Source: Acidobacteriota bacterium (GTDB taxonomy: Bacteria > Acidobacteriota > Terriglobia > Bryobacterales > Bryobacteraceae). Taken from it: a DNA stretch of 36,004 bases. Positions 7,455-15,281 of this stretch are shown here, one piece after another. Both the position numbers and the translations under genes were made by a program. The first letter of the stretch is position 1. The number at the start of each line of letters is the position of its first letter. The stretch lies in the NCBI GenBank assembly GCA_016871015.1, contig VFZX01000031.1, positions 1-36,004 on the forward strand, written 5' to 3'. The notes under the pieces are model-generated. The model did not search any database, had not been told where the DNA came from, and saw only the letters and a program-made list of their open reading frames with translations.

Positions 7455-8369
7455 CTACTCGCGCAGTCTCCGTCCAGTGATTTCGAGGAACACGTCTTCG
7501 AGCGTGGGCCGCTTCAGGTGGATGTCGGCGAGTTCGACGCCCTGCTGGTCGATCCACTTGACGAGATCGGCGAGGGTGCGCGCGGGCCGGGAGGAACTGG
7601 CCGAGATCGAGCGTCGGTCCGCACTTATGGTGAGGGACTCGCATTCAACCGGAGGTGTTCCTTCTAGCGGAGCGGCGAGCAGGATTTCGATGCGGGAGTG
7701 GCCGAGAGTGCGCGCCTGGATCTCGCGCGGAGTGCCGAGGGCGATGATCTTGCCCTGGTCGACGATCGCGACGCGGTCGCACAGCCGCTCGGCTTCTTCG
7801 ATGTAGTGCGTGGTCAGCAGAATGGTGCGGTGCTCGGCGCGCAGCTCCTCAATGAGCTTGTGGATTTCGAGCCGGACCTGGGGGTCGAGTCCGGTGGTCG
7901 GCTCGTCGAGGAAGATCAACTGTGGCTGGTTGATCAGGGCGAGCGCGAGGGCGAGCCGCTGTTTCTGGCCTCCGGAGAGGGTCCCGTAGCTGGCGTTTCG
8001 CTTTTCCCATAACTGGAGCCGTTTGAGGAGCTCGTCTCCATCGGCGTTGCGGGAGTAGAAGGCGCTGAACAGCTCGACGGCTTCGGCCACGGTGCACTTA
8101 TCGGGGAGGTTGGTGGCCTGGAGGCAGACACCAATGCGGTCCTTGATGGCGGCGGCGTTTCGATCGGGGTCAAAGCCCAAGACCTTGACTTCACCCGAGG
8201 TGCGCTGGCGGATGCCTTCTAGGATCTCGACCGTGGTGGTCTTGCCGGCGCCGTTGGGGCCAAGGAGTCCGAAGACTTCGCCCTGGCCGACGGTGAAATC
8301 GATGCCACGGACGGCGTGGACGTCGCCGTAGGATTTGGTGAGTCCACGGACGTCGATGGCGGGGGGCAT
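7455..8369 (-). CDS. ABC transporter ATP-binding protein (ABC-2 / DrrA-NodI type)
   Basis: A 304-residue ATPase of exporter type. Walker A is GPNGAGKTT (residues 37-45), the Q-loop follows, the signature is LSGGQKQR, Walker B is LIFLDEPTTGLD and the switch histidine is in LTTHY. The about 80 residues after the nucleotide-binding domain match the C-terminal extension of this subfamily. The stop codon directly precedes the ATG of the permease fusion, so the two are translated together and almost certainly form one transporter. The upstream outer-membrane barrel gene ends 27 bp before this start. The start lacks a strong Shine-Dalgarno. The substrate cannot be told from the sequence; drug, lipid or glycan export are the usual choices. 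Confidence 0.93.
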   Translation of the reverse strand: MPPAIDVRGLTKSYGDVHAVRGIDFTVGQGEVFGLLGPNGAGKTTTVEILEGIRQRTSGEVKVLGFDPDRNAAAIKDRIGVCLQATNLPDKCTVAEAVELFSAFYSRNADGDELLKRLQLWEKRNASYGTLSGGQKQRLALALALINQPQLIFLDEPTTGLDPQVRLEIHKLIEELRAEHRTILLTTHYIEEAERLCDRVAIVDQGKIIALGTPREIQARTLGHSRIEILLAAPLEGTPPVECESLTISADRRSISASSSRPARTLADLVKWIDQQGVELADIHLKRPTLEDVFLEITGRRLRE

Positions 8370-8396
8370 GAACCTATAGTGTCGCCCACCTGCGCA

Positions 8397-9845
8397 TCAA
8401 AAGCGGTAGGTCAGCTCCACCAGCCCAAACGCCGCCTTCCCCGGCCGCGGATAAACAAACCGCGCCGCCGCCCGCGCCTGTGCCACACCGAGATAGGTGG
8501 TCACCGTCACGTTCGGTCGCGCACGCCAGTCGATGTTGGTGTCCCAGAGGTTCGCGAGCGACCGGCTGCCGCCCGTAGCCCGCCCGGCAAAACCAAACGT
8601 CCTCGGCTGGAACGCTCCCCCTCCCGCCAGCCACAGATCATTCCGGTTGGCCAGCCGCAGCGCGTGGAACTCGTTCGAAATCGTCACCGCCGCGTGCGGA
8701 CGCAGCGTGAGCGCGCCCATGATGTCCTGGTTGTTCATCATGTTGAAGAACGGGAACCGCGCGTAAAAACGGGGTGTCGGCAGAACCTGGAAAAACGTGC
8801 CGTGCTTGTTGTCCGCCGGATCGTTGTCGCCGGATCCGTGGTAGAACCCGCCCCGGAACCAGGGCTTGAGCTTGGACGCCATCTTGGGTTGGAATCCCGC
8901 TTCGATCGCGATGGCTCCAGCGCCGTGATCGTTCCGGCCCCAGCTTCCCGTCTGCCCCGCGGCCCACACCAGGAAGTCCGCTGTGCCGCGCTTGGATTCG
9001 AACGCGTGGACCGAGTGGAATCCGAACGTAGCTACCTTTACCGGAGCGGTGTCGGCGCGCCGTACGGCCAGCGCGCGGTTGTCCGTCTTCACCACGTTGC
9101 GCGCGTCGTGGTAGTGCAGCAGGAACACGCGCGTGTCCGCCGAGTGCGCCTTGCTCCCCCAGTTCCGCGTGTAGCTGCCGTAGCCGAATGCGATCCGGTT
9201 CCAGCCCCAGCCGTCGGTCTGGAACACGCCGCGCGTCGGAACGGCGAACACCGCGGTGATATTGCGGTCCGGACGCGCGTAGGCGTAGTGCGCGCCGTCG
9301 AAGGCGCGATGCACGTGGGTGGGGTTGAACGGACCGATCAGGCGCATCTGGATCCGTTCGCGTTTCAGCGCCGCGAGCGTGGCGTTCTTGGGGACCAGCT
9401 CCAGTCCGTCGGCGAATTCGAACCGGCCGAAACGGACACTGTGGTTTGGCCCTCCCAGGCCCTTCACCCGCACAAAGACCTGCTTGGGAAAGATCATCGC
9501 CGTATTGCGGTTCCGCTTGTTGGCGTTGAAATACGTAGCGCCGAGGCCCATTTCGCCCTGGGCGCCGGGGGCCGTGGCCTGGTCCGGCAGCCCCAGCAGG
9601 ATTGGCGCGGCGAGTTCCACTTGCCAGTCGAAGTTCTTCCCGGTTTGCGAGAAGCTGATGCGTGCGAGCGTTCCCTGGAATGCATAGCTCGGATCACCAC
9701 TGGACGGCTGAAACCAGTCCCAAATCTCGGTACGGGTGCGAACGCTGCCCTGCACGGTCACGTTTCCGATCTTCAATGGCTTTGGCCCCACCTGTCCCGC
9801 CAAGGTGCAGCCGGACAGGATGGCCCACGGAATCAATCTCCTCAT
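8397..9845 (-). CDS. Alginate-export family outer-membrane beta-barrel protein
   Basis: A 482-residue protein. I chose the ATG at 9845 because it opens MRRLIPWAILSGCTLAGQ, a signal peptide; the longer frame to 10061 has no such sequence and would overlap the divergent sulfatase. The mature part is a run of alternating amphipathic strands rich in Tyr, Trp, Phe and Gly, starting GSVRTRTEIWDW and ending in an aromatic residue (LVELTYRF), the usual C-terminal signature of Omp insertion. The pattern fits the alginate_exp family of AlgE-like porins. An LSGC sequence could be read as a lipobox, but barrels are not normally lipidated. It is first in a closely spaced minus-strand set with the ABC genes. 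The transported substrate is unknown. Confidence 0.82.
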   Translation of the reverse strand: MRRLIPWAILSGCTLAGQVGPKPLKIGNVTVQGSVRTRTEIWDWFQPSSGDPSYAFQGTLARISFSQTGKNFDWQVELAAPILLGLPDQATAPGAQGEMGLGATYFNANKRNRNTAMIFPKQVFVRVKGLGGPNHSVRFGRFEFADGLELVPKNATLAALKRERIQMRLIGPFNPTHVHRAFDGAHYAYARPDRNITAVFAVPTRGVFQTDGWGWNRIAFGYGSYTRNWGSKAHSADTRVFLLHYHDARNVVKTDNRALAVRRADTAPVKVATFGFHSVHAFESKRGTADFLVWAAGQTGSWGRNDHGAGAIAIEAGFQPKMASKLKPWFRGGFYHGSGDNDPADNKHGTFFQVLPTPRFYARFPFFNMMNNQDIMGALTLRPHAAVTISNEFHALRLANRNDLWLAGGGAFQPRTFGFAGRATGGSRSLANLWDTNIDWRARPNVTVTTYLGVAQARAAARFVYPRPGKAAFGLVELTYRF

Positions 9846-9941
9846 GTAAAGAGTGTGACACCCTGGCCGCGGAAAATCGCAACCTCTGCGTAAAAGTTTT
9901 GTAACGCCAGGCGGCCTCGTGATTACGGTACACTCCATCCG

Positions 9942-11432
9942 ATGAACCCAACACGGCGGAGCTTGCTGGCGGGGGCGGCGGCGCCTGCGATTCTGCGTCC
10001 GGCACAGGCGCGGCGCCCCAACATCCTGTTTGCGATCGCAGACGACCAGTCCTTCCCGCACACATCGGCCATGGGGGATCCGGTGGTCAAGACTCCGGCG
10101 TTTGACCGTGTGGCGCGGGCGGGAGTGTTGTTCCGCAACGGATTCTGTGCGTCACCCGGGTGTGCGCCCTCGCGCGCAGCCCTGCTCACCAGCCGGAACA
10201 TCTGGCAGCTCGAGGAGGCAGGCACGCACGCATCGCTGTTCCCGAACAAGTTCGCCACCTACACCACGGTCCTGGAAAAGGCGGGCTATCACGTGGGGTT
10301 GACCGGGAAAGGCGCGGGACCGTGCAACTTCAAGGATGGGGGATGGGTGCACAATCCGGCGGGCAAGTCCTACGATGACCGCGCGCTGCGGCCGCCCGGC
10401 GGGGTCTCAAAGACGGATTATGCGGGAAACTTCAAAGACTTCCTCGCCGCGCGGCCGAACGGAACTCCGTTCTGCTTCTGGTTCGGCAGCCACGAGCCGC
10501 ACCGGACCTACCAGAAGGGCTCGGGTCTGGCGTCCGGGAAGCGGCTGGCCGACGTCGTGGTCCCGCCGTTCCTGCCGGACACCGAAGAGGTGCGGTCCGA
10601 CCTGTTGGACTACCTCACCGAGGTCGAGTACTTCGACCGTCAATTGGCGAAACATCTCGAGCTGCTCGATCAGGCCGGGGAGTTCGAAAACACGATTGTC
10701 GTGGTGACCGCTGACAACGGAATGTCGTTCCCGCACGCGAAGGCGAATCTGTACGACTACGGCTGGCATCTGCCACTGGCGATTTCCTGGCCCGCACGGG
10801 CACAGGGCGGCCGCACGGTGACCGACCTGGTGGGTTTCATCGATCTGGGACCGACGTACCTGGAAGCGGCGGGAATCCCGAAGCCCGCAACGATGATGGG
10901 CCGCGGCATTCTAAACATCTTGTCGTCCACACGCCAGGGGCTCGTGGATCCTTCGCGTGACCATGCGGTCGCCGGCCGGGAACGCCACTCGCATGCCCGG
11001 TTCGACAACCTGGGATACCCGGCGCGCGCCCTCCGCACCAGCCAGCACCTCTACATCCGTAACTTCAAGCCGGACCGGTGGCCCGCGGGCGATCCGGAAC
11101 TTTTCGCCGACATCGACAGTGGTCCGAGTAAACAGTACATGATGACGCGTCCGCAGGATCCGCTCTACGGGCCCTCGTTCGCCAAGCGGCCTGCTGAAGA
11201 GCTGTTCGATGTCGCCAAGGACCCCGGGTGCATCACCAACCTGGCCGGATCCAAGGCGCACGCCGGGACGCTCGGACAGCTTCGCGGGCGGCTGGAGAAG
11301 ATCCTCCGCAGCCAGGGCGACCCCAGAATGCGCGGCGGTGAGATCTTCGACTCCTATCCACGGCATTCTCCGATGCGTCCCGAGTTGGGCGGATTCGCCG
11401 GGCGCGGAGCCTATAATCCAAAGTACAAGTAG
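9942..11432 (+). CDS. Secreted type I sulfatase (formylglycine-dependent), Tat signal
   Basis: A 496-residue sulfatase-family hydrolase. The N-terminus has a twin-arginine signal (TRRSLLAGAAAPAILRPAQA), so it is probably exported folded by Tat. After it comes PNILFAIADDQ with the metal-binding Asp pair (34-35). The sulfatase signature CAPSR starts at Cys74, which would be converted to formylglycine by a maturase not present in this window. VVTADNG matches the second metal site. Likely substrates are sulfated polysaccharides or sulfate esters; the sequence does not say which. The gene is divergent from the alginate-export barrel across 96 bp and is followed 12 bp later by a small orphan gene. 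The family call is strong. Confidence 0.93.
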   Translation: MNPTRRSLLAGAAAPAILRPAQARRPNILFAIADDQSFPHTSAMGDPVVKTPAFDRVARAGVLFRNGFCASPGCAPSRAALLTSRNIWQLEEAGTHASLFPNKFATYTTVLEKAGYHVGLTGKGAGPCNFKDGGWVHNPAGKSYDDRALRPPGGVSKTDYAGNFKDFLAARPNGTPFCFWFGSHEPHRTYQKGSGLASGKRLADVVVPPFLPDTEEVRSDLLDYLTEVEYFDRQLAKHLELLDQAGEFENTIVVVTADNGMSFPHAKANLYDYGWHLPLAISWPARAQGGRTVTDLVGFIDLGPTYLEAAGIPKPATMMGRGILNILSSTRQGLVDPSRDHAVAGRERHSHARFDNLGYPARALRTSQHLYIRNFKPDRWPAGDPELFADIDSGPSKQYMMTRPQDPLYGPSFAKRPAEELFDVAKDPGCITNLAGSKAHAGTLGQLRGRLEKILRSQGDPRMRGGEIFDSYPRHSPMRPELGGFAGRGAYNPKYK

Positions 11433-11444
11433 AATGGAAGAACG

Positions 11445-11762
11445 ATGAGCGTGATGGTGCGGTTCGGAAACCGGAAAGCGTTCCTGCGCGAGGGCGCCTG
11501 GACGAGTTCGGATGTCGAGCTCGAGCGGCGGCTGAACACCGCCACGTCAGACTGGTTCCGCAAGGAGGGCGGGCCTGGATTCTCGGATCCGCAAATGGAG
11601 CTGTCAGTGGCCCGTGAGATGGCGGAGCGCTACCAGGGGAAGGTGGCTCTGCACGTGAAGACCGGTTCGGGCCGGTCGAACGAGCCGTTTCTGCGCCACC
11701 GGCAGTTGGAGTTCGACTTCAGCGGGTTCATTCCAGGCAACAGCCGCCGGTCATCCCGCTGA
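11445..11762 (+). CDS. Small hypothetical protein after sulfatase
   Basis: A 105-residue protein with an ATG at 11445, 12 bp after the sulfatase stop and a weak GGAAG sequence 5 bases upstream. No signal peptide, membrane segment or known motif is visible. It is charged and looks soluble, with a helical middle (MELSVAREMAERYQGKVALH) and a basic Arg/Ser-rich tail. The last 12 bp overlap the end of the convergent PilZ gene. I do not recognise a family. Its spacing suggests co-transcription with the sulfatase. Confidence 0.6.
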   Translation: MSVMVRFGNRKAFLREGAWTSSDVELERRLNTATSDWFRKEGGPGFSDPQMELSVAREMAERYQGKVALHVKTGSGRSNEPFLRHRQLEFDFSGFIPGNSRRSSR

Positions 11763-12080
11763 TTGCGGGGGAGCGGCCGCGACGGGGAAGGAGGCCTCGT
11801 CCCACCGGAGCCCGCCGCCAAACTCAATCCCGATCAGGTACTTCATTCGTGAATGCACACAGGAGCGGACCGATCCGGATCCGGCGAACCCGGTGCCCAT
11901 CACGCGGAAATTGACAAGATCGCGCACCGGTACAGGCTCGGTGCTCGACAACCGCATTCCGGAGCGTGAAATGTCGAGCCCAGAGCAGGTGACTTGGACC
12001 AATTGTCCACCTCTTTCCCATCCGAGCCAGACTTTGCGCGGCAGGTCCGTGCGGTCATGCCTTCTGAGCCCGATCGACAT
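11751..12080 (-). CDS. PilZ domain protein (likely c-di-GMP binding)
   Basis: A 109-residue single-domain protein. It has the two PilZ ligand motifs in order: RRHDR near the N-terminus (RxxxR, R6-R10) and DISRSG (D-x-S-x-x-G, residues 36-41). A GSGSVRSCVHSRMKYLIGIEFGGG strand pair is typical of the barrel. Such proteins usually bind cyclic di-GMP and change surface-polysaccharide, motility or regulatory output. The partner is not evident here. The gene is 46 bp downstream of the enolase-superfamily gene on the same strand and tail-to-tail with the small gene at 11445. Its final residues form a low-complexity Ala/Pro tail. Confidence 0.85.
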   Translation of the reverse strand: MSIGLRRHDRTDLPRKVWLGWERGGQLVQVTCSGLDISRSGMRLSSTEPVPVRDLVNFRVMGTGFAGSGSVRSCVHSRMKYLIGIEFGGGLRWDEASFPVAAAPPQSAG

Positions 12081-12126
12081 TCTCGTGAGTTCCCTACTCC
12101 CTTCAATCGGCAGAGGATCGGATTCC

Positions 12127-13248
12127 CTATAGTGCCTCCATCCCGCCTACGGCGTCGAGGTCAAGCTCGACGCCGAGGCCGGGGCCCTCTGACGGTATCA
12201 GGAATCCGTTCGCAATTTGTGCGCCGGAGCTAACGATGTCGCGCAGGTAGCGGAGCGGTCCGAAAGTCTCGATCGCATAAGGGAGGTTCGGAACATGGAC
12301 CGCCAGGTGGGCACAGGCCGCGGTGCCGATTCCCATTTCCGCCTGGCTGCCAATGATGCAAGGAATATCGACGCTGGCGGCGAACGCAAAGATAGCAGCC
12401 GCGGCTTGAATTCCGCCCGCCTCGGCGACGTACACATTGAACACGTCGGCCGCCTCGGCACGCGCGAGCTCGTAGGCGTCGCGGAGCGAGTGCAGGCTCT
12501 CGTCCGCCATGATGGGGACTCCGGAGCGCTGGCGCAGGAGCCGCAGTCCTTCAAGGTTCCGCCGCGGCAGAGGTTGCTCGACCCAGGCGATCCGCGCGGT
12601 GTTGGCGAACGCCTCGATGGCTTGAGCGGCTTGAGCCACCGAGTGCCAGGCGCCATTGGCGTCCAGCCGCAGCGGCACGTCCGCGCCGGCGGCGTCGGCG
12701 ACTGCCCGGACGGCTTCGAGGTCGTCCTCCAGTTTCCGGCCGACCTTGAGTTTGATCGCGTGGAATCCCTGTTCAGCGGCGCGCCGCGCATCGGCCGCCA
12801 TCTCCTCAGGAGCCTTCTGATAGATCCCCCAGGCGAGCGGAACCTGGGTGCGCATCCGTCCGCCGAGCAGTTGATAGAGCGGGACCCCGTACCTGCGGCC
12901 GGCGAGGTCCAACAGTGCCATCTCGAACGCCGCGCGGATGTAGGCTGCGCTCAGTTCGCCCGCGAGGATGCGGTCCAATTCCGCGAGCACGCGGGGAGCG
13001 TCGAGGGCTTCGCGTCCGGTCAAGGCGGGCGCCGCCAGCGTCCGCGCGGCATGGCACAGCGAATGGCCGATGCGCGGAAACGTGATCGAGATTTCGCCCA
13101 GCCCCTCCAGCCCGGAACGGGTGATCAGACGGATGATTCCGAACTCGGATGCCTGGACCGGATCCCCGGCGTTCAGCCCGGAGCGGACTGCTTCCTTTCG
13201 CGGCGCCCGGATGGGAATCACCTCAATTCGCTCGATGGTTGTGTTCAT
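12127..13248 (-). CDS. Enolase-superfamily enzyme, mandelate racemase / muconate lactonizing group
   Basis: A 373-residue protein with the N-terminal capping domain and the C-terminal barrel of the superfamily. K166-L-K168 (in IKLKVG) is the first catalytic base motif, and metal ligands lie in RLDANGAW (Asp196), VEQP (Glu224) and MADES (Asp249). GSQAEMGIG starts near residue 300. The position that in the muconate lactonizing and epimerase group carries the second catalytic lysine (NIKLxKxGG) reads NVYVAEAGG (271-279), so that lysine appears replaced by Tyr273. The substrate is therefore not a standard dipeptide or muconate by sequence alone. It is divergent from an acetamidase/formamidase across 29 bp, which hints at a shared catabolic role. 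PilZ follows downstream. Confidence 0.9.
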   Translation of the reverse strand: MNTTIERIEVIPIRAPRKEAVRSGLNAGDPVQASEFGIIRLITRSGLEGLGEISITFPRIGHSLCHAARTLAAPALTGREALDAPRVLAELDRILAGELSAAYIRAAFEMALLDLAGRRYGVPLYQLLGGRMRTQVPLAWGIYQKAPEEMAADARRAAEQGFHAIKLKVGRKLEDDLEAVRAVADAAGADVPLRLDANGAWHSVAQAAQAIEAFANTARIAWVEQPLPRRNLEGLRLLRQRSGVPIMADESLHSLRDAYELARAEAADVFNVYVAEAGGIQAAAAIFAFAASVDIPCIIGSQAEMGIGTAACAHLAVHVPNLPYAIETFGPLRYLRDIVSSGAQIANGFLIPSEGPGLGVELDLDAVGGMEAL

Positions 13249-13277
13249 GGCCGAGATCCCAATTGTATACTCAGGCG
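13249..13277. promoter_or_regulatory. Short divergent promoter with overlapping -10 boxes (predicted)
   Basis: Only 29 bp separate the two divergent start codons. The sequence ATTGTATACT (13262-13271) contains TATACT on the plus strand (13266-13271) and TATACA/TACAAT on the minus strand over the same bases. The plus-strand -10 would put transcription start close to 13278, the ATG itself, giving a leaderless or nearly leaderless mRNA. The minus-strand box lies about 13-15 bp from its ATG. No good -35 is seen on either strand. This is a prediction from sequence only. Confidence 0.45.
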
Positions 13278-14198
13278 ATGGCGCTCCAGAGAATCACCCG
13301 CGACAAGCTCACTCCGCTGTTCGACCGGAGGACCCCGCCCGTGGCGCACGTCGCGCAGGGCGAGGAGTTCATCGTGGAAACGGAGGACTCGCGCGGCGGG
13401 CTTACCCGCATCCCCGAACACACCACTCCGGAATACTTGTTGGCGATCCGCAAGAAGGGCTATCACGGCAATCCGGTAACGGGGCCGGTGTTCATCGAGG
13501 GCGCCGAGCCTGGCGACACGTTGCGGATCCACATCCTGGAGCAGACCTGCGACACGCTCGGCTATATGGGCTACTGGCCGCTCCTGTTTCATCTGGAAGA
13601 TTTTTTCGATAAACCGGCGACGGCGTTGTGCGAGATCCGGGATGGGAAGACGGTGGTGTTCGCGCCCGACATCGAGTTTCCCGTGCGCCCGGTGATCGGC
13701 ACCCTGGGTGTCGCGCCGCCGCTCGAAGCAATTGCATCCGGCGCGATGGGCAAACACTGCGGCAACGTGGATGTCCAGGAGATGGCGGCGGGTACGATCG
13801 TGCAGTTGCCGGTCTATGTGCCGGGCGCGCTATTGTGTCTCGGCGACTGCCACGCAATCCAGAGCGATGGCGAGATCGGAAGCGTCGAGATCCGGAGCGA
13901 GGTCCGGCTGCGGTGCGAGGTTGTGAAGGGCCGGAGTCCGAACATGGTTTGGCCAAGGCTTGAGACCGCCGGTACGTTGGTCACCATTGGCATCGCGACA
14001 CCCCTCGAGGAAGCGATGCGGCAGTCGCTTCGCGAAATGCTGTTCTGGATCGAGGAGCTGACCGGGATGAGCAAGCACGAAGCGTACATGCTGGTGGGAT
14101 GCGTGGGCGACGCGCGTCCGGGCCAGGCGCAGGTCCCCAATTACTCGATGCGTTGCATCTTCCCGAAGAAGTACCTGCGCGACCGCCGTGGAGGCTGA
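13278..14198 (+). CDS. Acetamidase/formamidase family amidohydrolase
   Basis: A 306-residue cytoplasmic hydrolase. The start at 13278 (MALQRITRDKLTPLF) is preferred over the longer open frame from 13149, which would read through the divergent gene. Family features are GPVFIEGAEPGDTLRIHIL, the GNVDVQE region, and LCLGDCHAIQSDGEIGS, which matches the conserved GDxHAaQGDGE segment. The family cleaves formamide or short aliphatic amides, releasing ammonia, and length is near the usual 300-330 residues. It is divergent from an enolase-superfamily enzyme and tail-to-tail (2 bp gap) with an amidohydrolase_2 gene. True substrate is unknown. Confidence 0.92.
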   Translation: MALQRITRDKLTPLFDRRTPPVAHVAQGEEFIVETEDSRGGLTRIPEHTTPEYLLAIRKKGYHGNPVTGPVFIEGAEPGDTLRIHILEQTCDTLGYMGYWPLLFHLEDFFDKPATALCEIRDGKTVVFAPDIEFPVRPVIGTLGVAPPLEAIASGAMGKHCGNVDVQEMAAGTIVQLPVYVPGALLCLGDCHAIQSDGEIGSVEIRSEVRLRCEVVKGRSPNMVWPRLETAGTLVTIGIATPLEEAMRQSLREMLFWIEELTGMSKHEAYMLVGCVGDARPGQAQVPNYSMRCIFPKKYLRDRRGG

Positions 14199-14200
14199 GC

Positions 14201-15097
14201 CTACGCCCAGTGCGGGAAGAATTCCTTCCAGTTTTCGTACAGGATCATGTCCTGGACTTCGACTGGAACCACGGGCAGCCGCGTCCCCTCGACGATCTTG
14301 TTCACCGACCGCAGTCCGGCGATGATGTTCGACATCGTGCCTGACGGGAAATCGGATCCGGGCAGGATCTTGTGCTCAACTCCATACTCCATGGCGGTGA
14401 CCATCGCCTGCCAGTATCGCCACGGGCGGTAATGGACCGCGCTGATATCGGTGTACATGTTGGGACACTTGCGGATCAGCACCATCGTGTCTACCTCCCA
14501 GGGATGGCCCAGGTGGGCAATGATCATCTTGATGTCCGGGAAATCCATCGCGATGTCCTCGAGCTGAAGCGGCAGGCCCCATTTCAGCTTGGCAGCGCTC
14601 GGGAAGGTTGTCCCTTGGTGCCACATGATGGGGATTCCCAATTGCTGGACCCTCCGGAAGAAGGGCCAGTGCTTGCGGTCCTGCGGATCAAAGTGCTGGT
14701 AGACCGGGCCGAGCTTGAGTCCGCGCAGTTTGAGCGTGTTGATGGAGTGATCGAGCTGCTCGATGCAGTCCGGCTCGTTGGGGTCGATGGAGGTCCAGCC
14801 CTCGACCTTGTCCGGATGGGCGGCCGCGTAGCTGGCGATCAGCTCGTTCGGGACCCAGAGTCCGGAAGCGCGGGCCTGGAGGCCGAACACGACCACTTTG
14901 TCGACGATCTCGGAAGCTTTCCAGTGATCCTCGGGGGTCGAGTCGTAGCAGTGCTTGTCCAGGTGCGCGGAGTGGGCGAGTCCTCCGGAACGCTTCAGCT
15001 TGACCAGTTTGGAGGCCAGCGCTTCGCTCGCGTATTGCTCGCTCAGGTGGTCCGGGTACCACATGACGTGGGTATGGCAGTCGATGAGCCGGGGCAT
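14201..15097 (-). CDS. Amidohydrolase_2 family metal-dependent hydrolase/decarboxylase
   Basis: A 298-residue TIM-barrel metalloenzyme related to ACMSD and other amidohydrolase_2 members. Probable metal ligands are in order: the N-terminal DCHTH (His8, His10), MWHQG (His160), IIAHLGHP (His195/His198) and GSDFPSG (Asp249). No signal peptide is present, so it is cytoplasmic. The family includes decarboxylases and lactonases acting on aromatic or dicarboxylic compounds. The ATG overlaps the stop of a 34-codon upstream frame by one base (TGATG). The gene is tail-to-tail with the acetamidase gene and could belong to the same catabolic module (inference). Confidence 0.9.
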   Translation of the reverse strand: MPRLIDCHTHVMWYPDHLSEQYASEALASKLVKLKRSGGLAHSAHLDKHCYDSTPEDHWKASEIVDKVVVFGLQARASGLWVPNELIASYAAAHPDKVEGWTSIDPNEPDCIEQLDHSINTLKLRGLKLGPVYQHFDPQDRKHWPFFRRVQQLGIPIMWHQGTTFPSAAKLKWGLPLQLEDIAMDFPDIKMIIAHLGHPWEVDTMVLIRKCPNMYTDISAVHYRPWRYWQAMVTAMEYGVEHKILPGSDFPSGTMSNIIAGLRSVNKIVEGTRLPVVPVEVQDMILYENWKEFFPHWA

Positions 15098-15201
15098 CAG
15101 TCTATTCTACCGAGGTTGGCCCCCAAAACCGAAGCCCCGGGGATCTGGGCTCTCCGGGGCTTGGTCAGAGGGGATGGCGGCGAACTGGGACTCGCCGCCA
15201 T
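15097..15201 (-). CDS. Possible 34-residue leader peptide upstream of the amidohydrolase gene
   Basis: An ATG at 15201 opens a 34-codon frame whose TGA overlaps the amidohydrolase ATG by one base (TGATG at 15099-15095), the layout of coupled translation. The peptide is rich in Pro, Ser and Ala and has no known motif. The Shine-Dalgarno (TAGGC) is weak. Two strong inverted repeats lie inside it, which argues either for attenuation-like control or for a non-coding origin. The overlap could be chance. Confidence 0.25.
   Translation of the reverse strand: MAASPSSPPSPLTKPRRAQIPGASVLGANLGRID
15132..15162. repeat. Strong hairpin, 12-bp stem
   Basis: AAGCCCCGG (15132-15140) pairs perfectly with CCGGGGCTT (15154-15162), and the stem extends by G-T, G-C and A-T inside. 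The loop is TCTGGGC. No T-run follows on the plus strand; on the minus strand only a short CGGTTTTGG follows. It is in the leader of the amidohydrolase gene. Confidence 0.7.
15174..15201. repeat. Second hairpin, 10-bp perfect stem
   Basis: ATGGCGGCGA (15174-15183) is the exact inverted copy of TCGCCGCCAT (15192-15201), with an 8-nt loop ACTGGGAC. It lies 11 bp from the preceding hairpin, and both loops contain CTGGG. The ATG of the possible leader peptide forms the outer end of the stem on the minus strand. Confidence 0.7.
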
Positions 15202-15281
15202 GCCTAGTCGATGACGACTGTGTATGCCATTCTCAATGCAATTCGTGCGCCGGGAAATCTCCTTTAGAATCAGCGCTCTGG

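Noticed and set aside
8397-9845. Lipoprotein call for the barrel based on LSGC
   Set aside because: The region before the Cys is only 12 residues and the protein ends in a classic outer-membrane barrel signature, so a normal signal peptide is more likely.
8316-9893. 525-residue plus-strand open frame
   Set aside because: Antisense to the alginate-export barrel gene; Arg- and Pro-rich with no signal or motif, a GC-bias shadow.
9846-9941. Promoter for the sulfatase (TTGTAA ... GATTAC or TACACT)
   Set aside because: The spacings are 16 and 24 bp and the hexamers are weak matches, so no reliable promoter can be stated.
15132-15201. Intrinsic terminator for the flanking genes
   Set aside because: Neither hairpin is followed by a clear T-run, and both lie upstream, not downstream, of the neighbouring genes.
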